Shown here: piece after piece, positions 5,888 to 7,163 of the stretch | Position numbering within the stretch: the stretch's first letter is position 1 | Layout of the letters: each line of letters opens with the position of its first letter | Assembly: GCA_040381235.1 (NCBI GenBank) | Contig: JBEIHS010000372.1 | Location: forward strand, 1-7,163 | Direction of reading: 5' to 3' | DNA from: CAIXSC01 sp040381235 | GTDB taxonomy: Bacteria; Planctomycetota; Planctomycetia; Pirellulales; Pirellulaceae | Length of the DNA: 7,163 nucleotides | Position numbers and translations under genes: made by a program | Notes under the pieces: model-generated | What the model saw: only the letters and a program-made list of their open reading frames with translations | What the model was told of the DNA's origin: nothing | Databases searched by the model: none

Positions 5888-7163
5888 CTAGTAGTTCACC
5901 TGCACTTGGAATCGAGCCAACTGCCCCTCGAACTGCTCGTAGGACAGCGTGTTCGCCGTGCTGAGGGCTCGCGTGTTGGTGCGATCGGTGAGCGTATACA
6001 TCCCGACCAACTCGACATACTTCCCGATCTGCCACTCGACGCCCACCTCCAGTTCGTCGATCTCCACAAACGGCGCGTTCCGTTCGGATTTATACCCGCC
6101 TTTGTAATAGTTCCAGCGGATGAATGGCCAGATTTCACCATGGCAATCCGTCTGGATGCGGTACATCGACTGGACGTAGCCGCCGTATAGCGGGCGATCG
6201 ACCACCGCGTTCTGGGCGTCGTTCAACCCTGGACCGCGTCCCACATTCCATTCGGCTTGGAATCCGAAAGGTTGCGGATAGTAGACAAAGGTTCCGCCAA
6301 CCCGCTTGTCCACGATCCCGTCGGCATCGCCGGTTTCCAGCGTGCCCAAGGGCCGGACGGCTGGCCCGATGCCCCGCGGGCTGATCGCCGACGACAGCAC
6401 CGTATACATGCCCGTATAACCCTGAACGCCCATCTCCACAATTTGTCCGTTGCTGAACGTGATCGGCAGCGTCAACCGGGTCACGACATGCAAGCTGTCG
6501 TTCTGTTCGCGAAACGAACCGCCCTGGCCGGCATAGGCGCCGACGCCAAACACGCCATAGTTGCCCGAACCTTTCAAACCCTCGTCTTGAATGTACTTGA
6601 ACGTTTCCTGGGCAAACTCCGGAGTCCAGTAGTAGAAGACTCCGAGATCGCGTTCGTTTTTCACCGCGCTATTGAACGCGTCGTTACGGTCAAGCGGCAA
6701 GCGGTTCGAGCTGGATTGCATGTTCTCCCAGCCGTAAGGCACTTTCGACTGGCCGACTCGGAAACGATGGATCTTGGTTTTGTCGAGATGAATGTCGGCG
6801 TACCAGTCGCGCATTTGCGTGAACTGGATCGAATCGATCGTGTTGTTGGGCGTCGAGGCGAAATCGGGCTGCAAATAGAACGAAACGTGATCCGACATGT
6901 CCCCTTGGAAGATGATTCGCGCTCGACGGATCAGAAACGTCTGGTTCGCTCCCACCGAACTGTCGCCGTTGTGCATGGCCGGCGCCGAGCCGTCCTCTTC
7001 ATCGATAATGCTATTGAATCGGAATTGGGCATAACCCCGGACCGTATACTTTTCAAACCACTTCTTGGGTTTCGGCGGATCCTGCATCACATCCATACTA
7101 TCGAGCACATCAAGCCGGCCGGCGTGAATGAACTCTCCGCCGTCGCCCACCGTGCTGGCACCG
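5888..7163 (-). CDS. Phosphate-selective-type (OprP/OprO family) outer-membrane porin, partial
   Basis: The frame is open from the right edge to a TAG at 5888, giving 424 visible residues. A GTG at 7150 lies inside it, but it is unlikely to be the start because no signal peptide follows, so the N-terminus is outside the window. The chain begins with a short linker, then the first barrel strand WFEKYTVRGYAQFRF. Family hallmarks follow: LIRRARIIFQGDMSDHVSFY, then RVGQSKVPYGWENMQSSSNR with LPLDRNDAFNSAV and ERDLGVF. The rest is alternating beta-strand sequence with aromatic girdle residues, ending FQVQVNY, a C-terminal aromatic typical of barrels inserted by the BAM machinery. The expected role is a trimeric outer-membrane channel for anions or phosphate. 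The substrate cannot be told from sequence alone, because many family members in planctomycetes have unknown specificity. It is the first visible gene of a same-strand run. Confidence 0.88.
   Translation of the reverse strand, partial: GASTVGDGGEFIHAGRLDVLDSMDVMQDPPKPKKWFEKYTVRGYAQFRFNSIIDEEDGSAPAMHNGDSSVGANQTFLIRRARIIFQGDMSDHVSFYLQPDFASTPNNTIDSIQFTQMRDWYADIHLDKTKIHRFRVGQSKVPYGWENMQSSSNRLPLDRNDAFNSAVKNERDLGVFYYWTPEFAQETFKYIQDEGLKGSGNYGVFGVGAYAGQGGSFREQNDSLHVVTRLTLPITFSNGQIVEMGVQGYTGMYTVLSSAISPRGIGPAVRPLGTLETGDADGIVDKRVGGTFVYYPQPFGFQAEWNVGRGPGLNDAQNAVVDRPLYGGYVQSMYRIQTDCHGEIWPFIRWNYYKGGYKSERNAPFVEIDELEVGVEWQIGKYVELVGMYTLTDRTNTRALSTANTLSYEQFEGQLARFQVQVNY

Overview
The window looks like a high-GC Gram-negative chromosome, most probably a planctomycete of the Pirellulales type. 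This is inferred, not proven. The grounds are an outer-membrane porin of the OprP/OprO type, a CotH-like surface protein, a large cytoplasmic-type leucine-rich-repeat (LRR) protein with a 'PEEI'-style cap, and hairpin-forming dispersed repeats in the intergenic DNA. All four supported genes lie on the minus strand, so the window is described here in transcription order, from high to low coordinates.

7163-5888: the 3' part of a porin gene of the phosphate-selective family. It runs off the right edge, so the N-terminus and signal peptide are missing. 5887-5799: a short spacer with a 9-bp stem-loop. 5798-3834: a CotH-kinase-family protein with a long Arg-rich leader, one hydrophobic segment, the CotH core and a C-terminal beta-rich domain. 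3833-3733: a spacer with a short repeated motif just ahead of the next ribosome binding site. 3732-2320: a complete asparaginyl-tRNA synthetase (asnS). 2319-2113: a spacer carrying one copy of a hairpin repeat. 2112-388: a 574-residue LRR protein that is internally duplicated (cap + 15 repeats, then cap + 6 repeats). It has a cysteine at the same position in 20 of 21 repeats. 387-1: no convincing gene, but several repeats and hairpins, including two further copies of the hairpin element in the opposite orientation to the copy upstream of the LRR gene.

Functionally, the porin and CotH protein both belong to the cell envelope and may be co-transcribed (88-97 bp gap, depending on the start used). 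asnS is a housekeeping gene for translation. The LRR protein is probably a cytoplasmic protein-interaction scaffold of unknown partner. Nothing here forms an obvious multi-gene system. The most noteworthy content is the architecture and recent expansion of the LRR gene, and the hairpin repeats that bracket it in inverted orientation.
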